A stretch of 64,000 nucleotides of DNA, taken from NCBI GenBank assembly GCA_002281485.1, contig NCGF01000004.1:82386-146385 (forward strand), given 5' to 3'. The stretch is from Sphingomonas sp. 28-66-16. Its GTDB lineage: Bacteria; Pseudomonadota; Alphaproteobacteria; Sphingomonadales; Sphingomonadaceae. How positions within the stretch are numbered: the first letter of the stretch is position 1; every line of letters begins with the position of its first letter. The notes beneath the pieces are model-generated. The model saw nothing but the letters and a program-made list of their open reading frames with translations, was not told the DNA's origin and ran no database searches. This document shows, in pieces, positions 26,877 to 36,181 of the stretch. Position numbers and translations under genes: made by a program.

Positions 26877-28563
26877 CGCGCGCCTCCCCGTCGCCGCGCA
26901 ACGCCTCAAAGGCGGCCTTGTCCGGCGCGACCCCCTGACGATCGGCGCCTAGCCAGAGAAAGCCGTCAAGCGCCGGTGCCTGCTGGCGGTCGGTGAAATA
27001 GATGATGCTTCCCGGAAGGTCGCGCATCGCCTCGAACATCGATTGCAGCGCGTCACGCGAGATCATGTCGTACAGCGGCGACATCACCAGCAATTTCGGC
27101 CGCGCCAGTATCGCACCGGCGAGCTTGAGCCGCATCATCTCGGTGATCGACAGCGGCGACCCGGTCGCCGCGAGCACGGTATCGAGCCCGCCAGGCAGCG
27201 CGCCGACGCGATGATCGAGCCCGACGATCGTGATCACCTCCATCATCCTCTGATGGCCGCCATCGGGCGCACAGAGTTCCAGATAGTCGCGGATCGAACA
27301 CTCGACGATCGTCGGCCGGTCGAGCACGATCACGTCGCTGCGCAGCTGATAGGCGTCGAGCGCTCCAAGTTCGGCGCCGCCAAGCGTGATGAACCCGCGA
27401 TCGGGGACGCTGTGCCGCTTGAGCAGCAGCGCGAAGGCGCGCTGGGTTTCGGGATCGGCACCGGCGATCAGCCGCGCGCGATCGGGGATCGTGCAGGTGA
27501 TCGAAACGGCGCCGAGCCGGACGTCCGAAAAAATCAGATCGCCCGACGTATTGCCGGCGCCGCTCAATCGACCCGGAGTCTCCTGGGGAATCGCATAGAG
27601 CAAGCCGAGTTCCTCGACCGCGACGACGAGGTCGTAGAAGATTTCGAGATATGGCCCGAGCTGGGAGACCCCATAGAAGATGCTCGAGAGGATCAGCTCG
27701 GCCGCGACCAGCTGGCCGATCGACAGCTGGCCCTGGATCACCAGCCAGCCACCCATCGCCAGCAGCCCCGCGCTCGCAATGGCATACAGGATGAGAAAGG
27801 CGACGGTCTGGGTGAAGCTGTAGCGCATGTGGCGGCGATAGGTGCTCACGTAGCGCGCGGTCTGCGCTTCCGAACGGTCGATCGCGTAGCTCAAATGGCG
27901 GCTCGACTTGTAGAAGCCGTTCGATGCCCCGACGCTCTCGAGCCAATGTGCAGTATCATATTTGGCGTGGCTGAGCTCGACCGCAGTCGTCATCGCCCCG
28001 CGCGACCAGAGCCGCCAGATCGCCCAGGTGAGCAGGATGAACAGCAAATTGAACCCGAGAAAGAACGGATGGTAGAAAGAGGTGACGACGAAGCCGACCG
28101 CCGATTGCAGCAGGATGGTGAACAACCCGATGAGCAGCGATGGCACCGCCTTTTGCAGGTTCATCACTTCGAAATAGCGGTTGAAGAGATCGCCCTTGCG
28201 GTCGTCGCCGAAAAACGGGTTACGGGCATGGACGGCGCGCAGCGTAATCTCGGCAACCAGCCGTGCGAAGATGTGCTGCCGAAACAGCTCGAGCAGATAG
28301 AAGCGCAACGCGCTGAGCACTGCCGACAGCATCAACAGCGCGAACAGGATCGCCGCCAGGGTGAACAATGGCGCCGGCAGCGCGGTATTCGCGACGCTGT
28401 TGATCAGCATCTGTACCGAGATCGGTGTCGCCAGCGACAAGAGGCTGATGCCGATGCCGTAAATGATCGCCAGCACGAACAGCCCGCGCTGCGGCGCGAG
28501 GATCGGCTCGGCCCAGCGAAACACATCGCGGAGCCGGACGCCGCCAGAAGGTGCCTCAGCCAT
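26860..28563 (-). CDS. ABC exporter-like protein with degenerate nucleotide-binding domain
   Basis: 567 residues with type I exporter layout: six spans at ~20-310 (for example GLFVLAIIYGIGISLLSLATPISVQML) and a C-terminal NBD-like part at ~345-545. Every catalytic motif of that part is altered. Walker A is replaced by AGADPETQRAFALL (no Gly-Lys-Ser/Thr). The Q-loop has lost its Gln (QLRSDVIVL). The signature LSGGQ reads LSITEM. Walker B plus Glu reads LLVMSPLYD, and the H-loop reads YFTDRQ. ATP hydrolysis is therefore unlikely. The fold is kept over its full length with no frameshift, which argues against recent decay. Operon with HlyD and TolC genes. Cargo and energy source unknown. Confidence 0.85.
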   Translation of the reverse strand: MAEAPSGGVRLRDVFRWAEPILAPQRGLFVLAIIYGIGISLLSLATPISVQMLINSVANTALPAPLFTLAAILFALLMLSAVLSALRFYLLELFRQHIFARLVAEITLRAVHARNPFFGDDRKGDLFNRYFEVMNLQKAVPSLLIGLFTILLQSAVGFVVTSFYHPFFLGFNLLFILLTWAIWRLWSRGAMTTAVELSHAKYDTAHWLESVGASNGFYKSSRHLSYAIDRSEAQTARYVSTYRRHMRYSFTQTVAFLILYAIASAGLLAMGGWLVIQGQLSIGQLVAAELILSSIFYGVSQLGPYLEIFYDLVVAVEELGLLYAIPQETPGRLSGAGNTSGDLIFSDVRLGAVSITCTIPDRARLIAGADPETQRAFALLLKRHSVPDRGFITLGGAELGALDAYQLRSDVIVLDRPTIVECSIRDYLELCAPDGGHQRMMEVITIVGLDHRVGALPGGLDTVLAATGSPLSITEMMRLKLAGAILARPKLLVMSPLYDMISRDALQSMFEAMRDLPGSIIYFTDRQQAPALDGFLWLGADRQGVAPDKAAFEALRGDGEARDAGAR

Positions 28564-28686
28564 GATCGCCTCGAAAATCGGTGCTGATAAGGGCGATCAA
28601 CGCTCGCCCGGGCGGGGAGAGCGAGGCAACCGATCCAGGGGCACCACGGGCAAGGTCATGTCTCTTCCAGAACTCGCTGGTCATCG

Positions 28687-28731
28687 AAAAAAACAGGGCG
28701 AGCGGAGGGGGAGGGGGGACCGGGCTCGCCC
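28687..28731 (-). terminator. Rho-independent terminator between the small exported protein and the exporter operon
   Basis: On the minus strand GGGCGAGC, a ~20-base C-rich loop, GCTCGCCC, then TG and seven T. It ends transcription from the 80-residue gene before the ABC gene, so the exporter operon needs its own promoter in the ~120 bases between 28564 and 28686. None is clear there. Confidence 0.65.
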
Positions 28732-28758
28732 CGAGAGGGGGTTGGTAAAGCCGCCGCT

Positions 28759-29001
28759 TCAGCTGCTCGGAAGCGATTTCTGCTCGGGCATCTCGGCAGG
28801 CCGCTGCTCGAGAGCACTGGCGTTCGCCGTTTCTTTGCGATCGCTGCACCGCATCACGGTGGTGATCAGTCCCTTGCCCGAGGGAAGCGGCAGGTGGTGG
28901 AGCGCGCAGCGTGGCGCGGCATCCGCCGATGACCGGTCGACAGCCTGGGCAGGCGCGGCGATCAGCGCCACCAGCGGCGCCAGAGAGGCGAGAATGATCA
29001 T
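28759..29001 (-). CDS. Small exported protein of unknown function
   Basis: 80 residues: signal peptide MIILASLAPLVALIAAPAQA with a likely cut after AQA (residue 20). The mature part has 60 residues, two Cys (C32, C52) that could form a disulfide, and a polar C-terminal tail. GGGA lies nine bases before the ATG. No family recognised. It lies upstream of the exporter operon on the same strand but is cut off from it by a terminator, and is divergent from the OmpR-type regulator. It could be periplasmic, a sensor input or exporter cargo; none of these is shown. Confidence 0.6.
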   Translation of the reverse strand: MIILASLAPLVALIAAPAQAVDRSSADAAPRCALHHLPLPSGKGLITTVMRCSDRKETANASALEQRPAEMPEQKSLPSS

Positions 29002-29164
29002 GTTCGGGTCCCTTGATAGAGGCGGCAAGATCCGCCTCGTCGTGATCGGGGAGTTACGCGAGGGGCTTTTCCCGAGTTTCGCTGCATTGTGAGAAATCAT
29101 TGCCGGCGGTACTGTCAGGGTGCTGTCCATTGACGCGCCGAATCAGCAGACCTACCGGAAGCGC

Positions 29165-29878
29165 ATGACGCCGCCGCCAACCATCATTCTGGTCGAGGAC
29201 GATCCCGGCCTGCGCACGCTGACGGCGCGGGCGTTGCAGGAAAATGGCTATACCGTCCGCACGGCGGGGGCGGCGCCCGAAATGTGGCTCGCGCTGGAGG
29301 CGGGCCCCGCCGATCTCGTTCTGCTCGATATCATGCTGCCGGGCACCGACGGCCTTGAACTCTGCCGGCGATTGCGACAGCAGACCGACGTGCCCATCAT
29401 CTTCACGAGTGCGCGCGGCACCGAAACCGATCGCGTCGTCGGATTGGAAATCGGCGCCGACGATTATCTCAGCAAACCGTTCGGGACGCGCGAACTCATC
29501 GCGCGGGTGCGTGCTTTGTTGCGCCGCTCATCGGTCGAACCGCGCGAGGAACAGCGCGGCAAGGGCGTGATTCGCTTCGACGGCTGGACTGTCGCGCTGG
29601 CGCGCCGCGAGCTGACATCGCCGACCGGCGCGTCGGTTGAACTGACCGGCGCCGAATTCGATCTGCTGACGAGCCTGCTCGATTATGCCGGCCGGGTCAT
29701 CGCGCGCGAGCGCCTGATCGAATTGTCGCGAACGCGCGTCGGCGACAGCTCCGACCGGAGCGTGGACGTGCTGGTGAGCCGGCTTCGCCGAAAGCTCTCG
29801 GTCGACGGGCATGAGGCGCCGATCGTCACGGTTCGCGGCGTCGGCTATATGTTCAATGCGAGCGTCACACGCGAATGA
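29165..29878 (+). CDS. OmpR-family response regulator
   Basis: 237 residues: receiver domain with acidic residues E11/D12/D13, phosphoacceptor Asp55 (LVLLDIMLPGTDG) and Lys in YLSKPF; then a winged-helix domain ending SVDVLVSRLRRKL and VRGVGYMF, which is typical of the OmpR group. GGAAG lies close before the ATG. Its stop overlaps the kinase ATG by 4 bases. It probably binds the ~160-base gap to the divergent small-protein gene and may also control the exporter operon, but no repeat site was found. Confidence 0.95.
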   Translation: MTPPPTIILVEDDPGLRTLTARALQENGYTVRTAGAAPEMWLALEAGPADLVLLDIMLPGTDGLELCRRLRQQTDVPIIFTSARGTETDRVVGLEIGADDYLSKPFGTRELIARVRALLRRSSVEPREEQRGKGVIRFDGWTVALARRELTSPTGASVELTGAEFDLLTSLLDYAGRVIARERLIELSRTRVGDSSDRSVDVLVSRLRRKLSVDGHEAPIVTVRGVGYMFNASVTRE

Positions 29879-31182
29879 GCCGGTTTGCCATTCGCCCGTT
29901 CGGGCTGATTGGACAGATTGTCGCCATCTTGTTGATCGCCGTGGTCGCCGAATTTGCGGCGAGCACCATCCTTTATGAGCGCGCCAGCGAATTTTCGGTG
30001 CGTGACGACGAGGCCCGACGGCTCGGCGAGCACCTCGTCGTCGCCAGACAACTTCTCGAAAAGGCGCCGCCCGCGCGCCGCCCGTCGATCGCGGCGGCAC
30101 TGTCGACCGATCATTACGAAACCGGCTGGGCGCCGCGTCCGCCATCGAGGCCGGCGGACACCCTGACGCTCATCCGCAGCCAGATCGTCGCGTGGGAGCC
30201 ATCGCTCGCCAGTGCCGATCTTCGCCTCGCGCGCCGCGGCGATCCGATCGGCACTCGGATAACCGGCGGTCTGGTGCTCGCCGACGGCAGCTGGCTGTCG
30301 TTTCGCACGCTGCGGGGGGTCGGCAGCCAGGATTGGTGGCGCGGTCGCGTGCTCATTTCGGCGCTGCTCGCGCTGCTCGTGATCGGATCGGCGAGCCTGC
30401 TGGTCCGATCGACGCTGCACCCCCTGCGGCGCCTGGCACACGCGGCCGATCGCTTCGGCGCAGCCGCGCCCGAGCGAGTCGAGGAGGGCGGCCCGATCGA
30501 GATTCGTCAGGTGATCACCGCGTTCAACCGCATGCAATCGCGCATACAGCGACTGATCGCCGAGAGAACCCAGGCGCTGGCGGCCGTCGGGCACGATCTG
30601 CGCACGCCGCTCGCGCGATTGCGGCTGCGAACCGACGGGGTCGGCGACGCCGATCTGCGGGCAACGATCGGCGGCGACATTGCCGAGATGGAGGCGATGG
30701 TCACGTCGTTGCTCGCCTATTTGGGCGGCGAGACCGATCCAGAGATACCGACGCTCACGGACATTGCGGTACTGTGCACCACGCTGGCCGACGATGCCGC
30801 CGATCGGGGGCGGGCAGTGACTTATGTCGGCCCCGATCATTGCGAGCTGGCGGTTCGCCGGAGCGGCTTGAAGCGCGCCATTTCGAACCTGCTCGAGAAC
30901 GCGCTGCATTATGGCGACTCGGCCTGTCTCACCCTCGAAGCGCGCGACGGATCGATCCTGCTCGTGATCGACGATGATGGCCCCGGCATACCAGACGAAT
31001 CGCTTGCCTCGGTCGTCGAACCCTTTGTCCGTCTCGATGCGGCGCGGCGACGCGATACCGTGGGGCTGGGGCTTGGTCTGGCGATCGTCGCCCGCATGGT
31101 CGCGGTCGAGGGCGGGACGTTCGGGCTCGCCAACCGGCCCGAAGGCGGGTTGCGGGCGACCATCGAATTGCCCCGCCTCTGA
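29875..31182 (+). CDS. Sensor histidine kinase, HAMP type
   Basis: 435 residues. Two spans (LIGQIVAILLIAVVAEFAAS, ~10-30; LISALLALLVIGSASLLV, ~160-178) flank a ~130-residue periplasmic sensor. Then HAMP (TLHPLRRLAHAADRFG), the dimerisation helix with the phospho-His240 in GHDLRTPLARLRLR, and the ATPase domain (N box NLLENALHYG, G1 DDDGPGIP, G2 GLGLGLAIV). It is the partner of the overlapping OmpR-type regulator. The signal is unknown. Confidence 0.94.
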   Translation: MSRFAIRPFGLIGQIVAILLIAVVAEFAASTILYERASEFSVRDDEARRLGEHLVVARQLLEKAPPARRPSIAAALSTDHYETGWAPRPPSRPADTLTLIRSQIVAWEPSLASADLRLARRGDPIGTRITGGLVLADGSWLSFRTLRGVGSQDWWRGRVLISALLALLVIGSASLLVRSTLHPLRRLAHAADRFGAAAPERVEEGGPIEIRQVITAFNRMQSRIQRLIAERTQALAAVGHDLRTPLARLRLRTDGVGDADLRATIGGDIAEMEAMVTSLLAYLGGETDPEIPTLTDIAVLCTTLADDAADRGRAVTYVGPDHCELAVRRSGLKRAISNLLENALHYGDSACLTLEARDGSILLVIDDDGPGIPDESLASVVEPFVRLDAARRRDTVGLGLGLAIVARMVAVEGGTFGLANRPEGGLRATIELPRL

Positions 31183-31242
31183 CGGATGGCGCCCGCCGTC
31201 GACCGCCGATCGTCGTAAGCGGCGTGTTTCGGCAAAATCGAG

Positions 31243-32109
31243 CTATCCGATCAGACTGGTGACGACCGGGTTGGGAAATTTTCGGCTGACCGTGATCGCG
31301 AGGAATTGTTCGGCGATGCCCGGCAAGCGCTCCAGCTCGATCAGCGACCCGTCCGCGAGCTCGTCCTTGACGACGATCGCCGGCAGCACCGCGAGGCCGG
31401 CGCCTTCGCGCGCGAGCAAGCGCATCATCGCCATGTCGTCGACCTCGGCGGCAATCTGGGGACTGAGCCCCAGCCGGTCGACCAGGGCGTCGAAGCCCGT
31501 CCGGACGCTGCTGCCGATCGTCGGGACGATCACCGGGTGCGCGTCGAGCCACGCTGCCATGCCCGCGCCGGGGGCGCCCATTCCCGGCATGCCGACGAGG
31601 CTGACTGGCTGCTCCGACAGCCGGTGGGTGACATAGGGCGTCAGCGTATCGGCCGGGACCGGCTGGTTGGTGAGCACCGCGTCGAGCCCGTGCGCTGCCA
31701 GGGACGCCAGCAACTCGCCGGCGCTGCCCGAGCGCAGGACGATGTCGATATCGCCACGGCCGAGGATCGGTCGCAGGAAATCGATCTGAAAGTTGCGCGA
31801 CAGCGTCGCCAGCGCGCCGATCCGGACCGGTTGGCGCGCGACTCCGGTCCGCCGCAACGTGCCGACCAGATCGCTTCCGGTCGCAAAGATCGAATCGGCA
31901 TGGTCGAGCGCGATCCGCCCGGCTTCGGTGAGCACCATCTGGCGACTGCGCCGCTCGAACAACGGCTGGCCCAGCCGGTCCTCCAGCTTCCGGATCTGTA
32001 CCGACAGCGCCGATTGCGAGACGCCCAGCCTGACGGCGGTGCGCGTGAGATTGCCGTCATGCGCGACCGACCAGAAATAGCGCAGATGATTATAATTGAG
32101 CTCGGCCAT
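31243..32109 (-). CDS. LysR-type regulator, divergent from the DAB operon
   Basis: 288 residues. The N-terminal helix-turn-helix is LNYNHLRYFWSVAHDGNLTRTAVRLGVSQSALSVQIRKLE, followed by a periplasmic-binding-fold effector domain. The N-terminus (NYNHLRYFWxVA) is of the NhaR subtype. DAB loci elsewhere are often paired with LysR regulators, so control of dabB-dabA is the natural inference. The ATG at 32109 lies inside the palindromic operator, which suggests strong self-repression. An upstream in-frame start at 32145 would place the operator inside the coding region and is less likely. Confidence 0.9.
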   Translation of the reverse strand: MAELNYNHLRYFWSVAHDGNLTRTAVRLGVSQSALSVQIRKLEDRLGQPLFERRSRQMVLTEAGRIALDHADSIFATGSDLVGTLRRTGVARQPVRIGALATLSRNFQIDFLRPILGRGDIDIVLRSGSAGELLASLAAHGLDAVLTNQPVPADTLTPYVTHRLSEQPVSLVGMPGMGAPGAGMAAWLDAHPVIVPTIGSSVRTGFDALVDRLGLSPQIAAEVDDMAMMRLLAREGAGLAVLPAIVVKDELADGSLIELERLPGIAEQFLAITVSRKFPNPVVTSLIG

Positions 32110-32134
32110 ATCGTTCTTATAAACAGAACGATAT
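32108..32134. promoter_or_regulatory. LysR operator palindrome between the regulator and dabB
   Basis: ATATCGTTCT-N7-AGAACGATAT: perfect 10-base arms. Its core TTC-N9-GAA satisfies the LysR T-N11-A rule. It covers the first two bases of the regulator gene and ends 74 bases before dabB. The only strong palindrome in the divergent gap. Confidence 0.75.
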
Positions 32135-32208
32135 CGACCAAACAATGAATTTTATGCAGGGGCAGACGCCGCGTATCGGTTTCGCGATCGATTACGCAGG
32201 AGAGGTCG

Positions 32209-33768
32209 GTGCCGTTTTCCCTTATTCCTTCAGCCGCGCCCGTCGCTTTGCTGGCCGCAGCGACGCTCGGCCATCTTTTACCGGGGCGCTTCCCTGCGTC
32301 CGCCAAACGACTTTGCGAGGCGCTGGCGATGGTGGCGATGCTCGCCGCCATCGCTTCACTCGCCTTGCTCGTGGTGTACGGCCCGGTGACGAGTCCACTG
32401 ATCGGCGCCGGCGGGATCGGGCTGGCGCTGCGGATCGATGCGGTGAGCGCACCGCTGCTGCTGCTCATCGCCTTCATCGGCTGGGTGGTGATCCGCTATG
32501 CCTCGGTCTATCTCGACGGCGAGGCGCGCGAAGGGCGGTTCATGGGCTGGCTGTGCGCCACGCTTGGCTTCGTCATGCTGATGGTCAGCGCGGGCAATCT
32601 CGGCCAGCTGGTGCTTGCCTGGATCGGCACCAGTCTGACACTGCACCGCCTGTTGCTCTTCTATCCCGAGCGCGCCGCCGCGCAGCGGGCTGCGCGCAAG
32701 AAATTCGTCGTCGCGCGGGCCGGCGATGCGGCGCTGCTCGGCGCGACGCTGCTGCTCTGGATTGGGCATGGTACGGGGGATATCGCCACGCTGACGGCCG
32801 CGATCGTGCGTGACGGTGCCTCGCGCTTCGACACCGGCGCGGCGGCGCTGCTCGCGGTCGCAGCGATGCTCAAATCGGCGCAGTTTCCCCTGCACGGCTG
32901 GCTGACCGAGGTGATGGAGGCGCCGACGCCGGTGTCGGCGCTGCTCCATGCCGGAGTCGTCAATGCCGGCGGCTTCGTGCTGATCCGCTTCGCCGATCTG
33001 ATGCTGACCGCCCCCGCCGTGCTCGCCGCATTGGTCATGATCGGCGGGCTGAGCGCGGTGATCGGCGGGCTGGTGATGCTTACCCAGCCGGCGGTCAAGA
33101 CCTCGCTCGCCTGGTCGACGATCGCCCAGATGGGGTTCATGCTCATGCAGTGCGGGCTAGGACTGTTCGCGCTCGCGCTGCTCCATCTCCTCGCGCATTC
33201 GCTCTACAAGGCGCACGCCTTCCTCGCCTCGGGCGGCGCGGTCGAGCAGATTGCCGCCGCCGCGCGGCCGGGGCCGGTCGCGGTGCCGAGCCTGCGCGCC
33301 GTCGCGCGATCCTTTCTCGCTGCGCTCGGCATCTATGTCGCGATCGGGCTTGCTTTCGGTTTTCATGACACATCCCCTCAGGCGGTCGCGCTCGGCGCGA
33401 TCCTCATTTTCGGGATCGCCTATCTGTTCGCACAAGGCCTGGCCGATGCCGCGCCGCGCGCGCTGGCGCGGCGAATCGTCGGCTACGCGGTCGCCGCGTC
33501 GATCGGTTATTTCGTGCTCCATCTGATCGCGATCGCGCTGACCGCAGGCACGTTGCCGCCGACGCCCTCACCCGACGCGCTCGGCTGGGTATTGATTGCG
33601 CTGGCGGTGCTGAGTTTCGGCGCGGTCGCCTTTGCCCAATCGACGTTCCCGCTCTGGTCGGGGCATCCGGCCGTCGCCGGGCTGCGCGTCCACCTCGCCA
33701 ACGGGCTGTACGCCAATGCGTTGTTCGATCGGCTGCTCGGCAGCTGGCGCCTGCAGGGAGAAAAGTAA
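32209..33768 (+). CDS. dabB: DabB: proton-conducting subunit of the DAB inorganic-carbon transporter
   Basis: 519 residues, about 14 membrane spans, of the complex I NuoL/Mrp antiporter family. The conserved Lys and His stretches are [35 protein letters not shown] (~220-255) and [20 protein letters not shown] start with AGGAG seven bases upstream. Its last base is the first base of the dabA ATG. With DabA it is known in other bacteria to couple the proton gradient to one-way hydration of CO2 to bicarbonate. No other nuo or mrp genes are present, which supports DabB over a complex I subunit. Confidence 0.88.
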   Translation: MPFSLIPSAAPVALLAAATLGHLLPGRFPASAKRLCEALAMVAMLAAIASLALLVVYGPVTSPLIGAGGIGLALRIDAVSAPLLLLIAFIGWVVIRYASVYLDGEAREGRFMGWLCATLGFVMLMVSAGNLGQLVLAWIGTSLTLHRLLLFYPERAAAQRAARKKFVVARAGDAALLGATLLLWIGHGTGDIATLTAAIVRDGASRFDTGAAALLAVAAMLKSAQFPLHGWLTEVMEAPTPVSALLHAGVVNAGGFVLIRFADLMLTAPAVLAALVMIGGLSAVIGGLVMLTQPAVKTSLAWSTIAQMGFMLMQCGLGLFALALLHLLAHSLYKAHAFLASGGAVEQIAAAARPGPVAVPSLRAVARSFLAALGIYVAIGLAFGFHDTSPQAVALGAILIFGIAYLFAQGLADAAPRALARRIVGYAVAASIGYFVLHLIAIALTAGTLPPTPSPDALGWVLIALAVLSFGAVAFAQSTFPLWSGHPAVAGLRVHLANGLYANALFDRLLGSWRLQGEK

Positions 33769-36179
33769 TGCACGGTCGGATCATGCCAAACGCGGAGGGT
33801 TTGTCTCCCGCGATCGACGCTGCTGCGGAAGCGGCGATCAACGCGATTCCGCCGCTCTGGCCGCTGGCGGCGACCGTCGCGGTCAATCCGTTCCTCGGAC
33901 AGGCGACCGAGCCGCTCGATCGGGCGGCCGCCCGGCTGGCGCGGACAGCGGGGGCGGCGATCACCATGCCGCGCGGATGGTTCGCCGATCGCATCGACGA
34001 GGGCCGGATCACCGATGCCGATCTTGCTGCCGCGCTGGCGGCAAGTGACTGGGCGGGCAAGCCCGCGACCACCGACGCGCTGAAAGCAGCGACCGCGCGC
34101 CCACTCGCGTCACCGGTCGCCGTGCCGACGATCGCCGATCTGGCGGCGGCTGCCTCAGGGATCGACTGGCCGGGCATCATCGCCGATCGCATCGGCCATT
34201 GGGCGGCGGGGTATTTCGATGCGGGACAGGCGCTGTGGCGGGCCAATAGCGCGCGGGGCGCCTATGTGGCGTGGCGCGAGACCGCCACGCATGATCTGAC
34301 GCCGGAGATTCTGGGCCTGCCGGGCTTCGCCGCCTTCGTCGCCGCTGCCCCCGAAACGGCACGCGGCGCGATCGGTCGCTCCACCGACGCGCTTGGGCTC
34401 GCCGAGGCTGCGCTCGAGGGGGCCTTTACCCGGCTGCTCACGACGCTTGGCGGTTGGGCGCAGCTGGCGCGTTATAACTGCTGGCAGGCCGAGCTTGGCG
34501 GCACAACCGATGACACCGCGCTCGATCTGCTCGCGATCCGGCTGCTGTGGGAGGAGGCGCTGTTCGAACGCTACCGGCCCGATATCGCCGCAGTTTGGCC
34601 AGCCGCCTGCGCCGCCCACGCCGAAGCGATCATGCCAGGCGACGACCAGCGGATCGGTGCCATCCTTCAGGAAGCCGCCGAGCGCGCCGGGCAGCGCACG
34701 CTTGCATTAACGCTTGCGGCACCCGCAACCGCCCAGCCGGCCGCACCCGCTTTCCAGGCCGCCTTCTGCATCGACGTCCGTTCCGAAGTGTTTCGCCGGG
34801 CGCTGGAGAGCGTCGATCCGGGCGTGCAGACCCTAGGGTTCGCGGGCTTTTTCGGGCTCGCGACGGCGCATCGCCGGTTCGCGTCCGACGTCGTCGAGCG
34901 CCGCTTGCCGGTCCTGCTCAACCCCGGGGTCGCCAGCGTCGCGGGGAGCGCGGCGACGTTGCCCGCCGATCAGGCTGCGCGGTTTCGCGCCCGTGCGACA
35001 CGAGCCTGGGGGCGGTTCAAGCTCGCGGCGGTGTCGTCCTTCGCCTTTGTCGAGGCGGCTGGGCCGCTCTACGGGGGCAAGCTGGTGCGCGATGCGCTCG
35101 CGGCGACCAGACCGGACGTGCCGGGCGGGCCGCCGCCCCAGCTGGACCCGCCGCTGGCACTGGATGACCAGCTCGATGCCGCCGAGAAGATTCTCCGCGC
35201 GATGTCGCTGACCGAGCGATTCGCCCCGCTGGTGCTGATCGCCGGCCACGGCGCGCGCGTCACCAACAACCCCCACGCCAGCGCGCTGCAATGCGGTGCC
35301 TGCGGCGGCTATTCGGGCGAGGTCAATGCGCGGTTGCTCGCGGGACTGCTCAACGCGCCAGCGGTTCGTGACGGGCTGCGTCATCGCGGAATCGACGTTC
35401 CTGCGACCACCTTGTTCGTCGGCGCGCTGCACGACACCACGAGTGACGACGTCACATTATATGATGGCGATTTCCCGGCGCCGTCGCACCGCGACGCCTT
35501 GAGCCGGCTCCGCGACATGCTGGCCCGGGCGGGCGCGCTGGCGCGCACCGAGCGGGCGCTGCGGCTGCCGCGCGCGACGTCGGGCGGGGCGATCGAGGGG
35601 CGGACCCGCGACTGGGCCGAGACGCGGCCCGAATGGGGTCTCGCCGGCTGTCAGGCTTTCATCGCCGCGCCGCGGGCGCGCACGCTCGGCAAGCCGCTCG
35701 CCGGGCGCGCCTTCCTGCATGATTATGATTGGCGCGCGGACCAGGATTTCGGGGTGCTCGAGTTGATCCTGACTGCCCCCGTGGTCGTCGCGAGCTGGAT
35801 CAGCCTGCAATATTACGGGTCGGCGGTCGCGCCGGCACTATTCGGTGGTGGCAACAAGCTGCTCCACAATGTCACTGGCGGGATCGGCGTGGTCGAGGGC
35901 AATGGCGGCACGCTGCGCGGTGGTCTGCCCTGGCAGTCGGTGCATGACGGGGCAGCGCTGGCGCACGAGCCGCTGCGGCTGACGGTGTGCGTGGAGGCAC
36001 CGTGCGCCGCGATCGGCGATATTCTCCGGCGCCACGATCATGTCCGTGCGCTGTTCGACAATCGCTGGCTCCATCTGCTGGTGCTCGACGATGCCGGGCA
36101 GGTGGCGTGGCGCTATGCCGGCAACGGCGAATGGGAAGCGGCGGCTGGATCATTGGCAGCGCCAGTGCCGGCCATCTGA
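33768..36179 (+). CDS. dabA: DabA: carbonic-anhydrase-like subunit of the DAB transporter (DUF2309)
   Basis: 803 residues, the usual UPF0753/DUF2309 length. The four zinc-site residues known from Halothiobacillus DabA have clear counterparts: Cys334 and Asp336 in [17 protein letters not shown], His494 in [11 protein letters not shown], and Cys509 in ALQCGACGG. The His-to-Cys spacing of 15 is the same as in the characterised protein. The start follows dabB with a one-base overlap. In heterotrophs such systems supply bicarbonate for carboxylases at ambient CO2. A third, zinc-ribbon gene begins two bases after the stop. Confidence 0.92.
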   Translation: MHGRIMPNAEGLSPAIDAAAEAAINAIPPLWPLAATVAVNPFLGQATEPLDRAAARLARTAGAAITMPRGWFADRIDEGRITDADLAAALAASDWAGKPATTDALKAATARPLASPVAVPTIADLAAAASGIDWPGIIADRIGHWAAGYFDAGQALWRANSARGAYVAWRETATHDLTPEILGLPGFAAFVAAAPETARGAIGRSTDALGLAEAALEGAFTRLLTTLGGWAQLARYNCWQAELGGTTDDTALDLLAIRLLWEEALFERYRPDIAAVWPAACAAHAEAIMPGDDQRIGAILQEAAERAGQRTLALTLAAPATAQPAAPAFQAAFCIDVRSEVFRRALESVDPGVQTLGFAGFFGLATAHRRFASDVVERRLPVLLNPGVASVAGSAATLPADQAARFRARATRAWGRFKLAAVSSFAFVEAAGPLYGGKLVRDALAATRPDVPGGPPPQLDPPLALDDQLDAAEKILRAMSLTERFAPLVLIAGHGARVTNNPHASALQCGACGGYSGEVNARLLAGLLNAPAVRDGLRHRGIDVPATTLFVGALHDTTSDDVTLYDGDFPAPSHRDALSRLRDMLARAGALARTERALRLPRATSGGAIEGRTRDWAETRPEWGLAGCQAFIAAPRARTLGKPLAGRAFLHDYDWRADQDFGVLELILTAPVVVASWISLQYYGSAVAPALFGGGNKLLHNVTGGIGVVEGNGGTLRGGLPWQSVHDGAALAHEPLRLTVCVEAPCAAIGDILRRHDHVRALFDNRWLHLLVLDDAGQVAWRYAGNGEWEAAAGSLAAPVPAI

Positions 36180-36181
36180 AA

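Noticed and set aside
35987-36181. Longer N-terminus for the zinc-ribbon protein, reading into dabA
   Set aside because: The extra 65 codons overlap dabA in another frame and are Arg/Ala-rich; the ATG two bases after the dabA stop is the natural start.
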